The notes beneath the pieces were generated by a model that worked only from the letters and a program-made list of their open reading frames with translations, was not told the DNA's origin and did no database searches. A stretch of DNA of 64,000 nt from JBBPZA01 sp963797015 (GTDB lineage Bacteria > Actinomycetota > Thermoleophilia > Solirubrobacterales > Solirubrobacteraceae): positions 186,001-250,000 of the forward strand of contig CAWCNV010000016.1 of the NCBI GenBank assembly GCA_963797015.1, in the 5' to 3' direction. Numbering within the stretch: the first letter of the stretch is position 1; every line of letters starts with the position of its first letter. Shown one piece after another: positions 63,867 through 64,000 of this stretch. The position numbers and the translations under genes are program-made.

Positions 63867-64000
63867 TCAGGAATCGGGGTTGGGGACGTCTGCATCCTCC
63901 CGGCTAACCACTACCTCGTCAGCGTGCAGCGACGCCCGCAGGCGGCACGGGCTCCCGGCGGGCGCGATTCTCGACACCGGTCCGAGCAGCTCGTCTTCAA
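63867..64000 (-). CDS. 3' end of a gene that continues beyond the window, possibly YbjN-like
   Basis: On the minus strand an open frame runs from the window edge for 43 codons to a TGA at 63867-63869 (DELLGPVSRIAPAGSP, ASLHADEVVVSREDADVPNPDS). The end resembles the tail of related YbjN-like proteins and the acidic -PDS end of the Asp-rich protein. The N-terminus is outside the window. The frame is real-looking but short. Confidence 0.4.
   Translation of the reverse strand, partial: EDELLGPVSRIAPAGSPCRLRASLHADEVVVSREDADVPNPDS

Overview
The window is one contiguous piece of a very GC-rich bacterial chromosome with densely packed genes, many GTG/TTG starts and frequent 1-8 base start/stop overlaps. 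Gene content (H+-type F-ATPase operon, LCP envelope protein, FtsEX, SmpB plus tmRNA, dynamin-type GTPase pair, CtaG-type oxidase assembly protein) points to an actinobacterium. I would guess class Thermoleophilia (Solirubrobacter/Conexibacter-like), but that placement is inference. Many genes carry a TANNNT hexamer only 6-12 bases before the start codon and no Shine-Dalgarno sequence, which suggests widespread leaderless transcripts.

Region 1 (1-12.6 kb): end of a K+/H+ antiporter gene, an enolase-superfamily gene, a CorA-type metal channel, an ECF sigma/anti-sigma pair, then a complete F1Fo-ATP synthase operon in the order I-B-E-F-H-A-G-D-C. Region 2 (12.6-19 kb): a decayed cupin-like remnant, an M20 peptidase, an LCP ligase, and UDP-glucose dehydrogenase, mannose-1-phosphate guanylyltransferase and phosphoglucose/phosphomannose isomerase genes for envelope polysaccharide. 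Region 3 (19-24 kb): an AbiEi/DUF559-like gene, a MerR regulator, S-adenosylhomocysteinase and an adjacent shorter paralogue with altered catalytic residues, a methyltransferase and CtaG. Region 4 (25-46 kb): mostly housekeeping genes: ComF, HPF, PabBC fusion, SecA, YqgE, RF2 with a programmed frameshift, NadC, NadA, an M16 protease, FtsE, FtsX, an S41 protease, an RNase R-like enzyme, SmpB and tmRNA. Region 5 (46-50.5 kb): a CmcI-like methyltransferase, Lon, a DUF1360 protein and a hypothetical gene.

The accessory end (50.5-64 kb) is the most interesting part. One operon encodes a Ycf46-like AAA+ ATPase, a DUF1257 (Ycf35-like) protein, a DUF2997 protein, a protein joining a PH-like module, a coiled coil and a helix-hairpin-helix, and a radical-SAM activase-like protein. 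It is followed by two frameshifted genes and an acidic protein, then by a second cluster: two dynamin-like GTPases, a small coiled-coil protein, a GrpE-like protein, a helical protein and an Hsp70-like protein ending in a PH-like domain. A Ser/Thr/Asp-rich acidic protein and a YbjN/type III chaperone-like protein follow on the other strand. The same PH-like motif occurs in both clusters, which suggests that AAA+, dynamin and Hsp70 machines here share a target, possibly the membrane.

Caution: at least six frame breaks fall in 54.4-62.1 kb, many in short GC runs, while about 45 kb of core genes has none apart from the natural one in prfB. They may be assembly errors or real decay.
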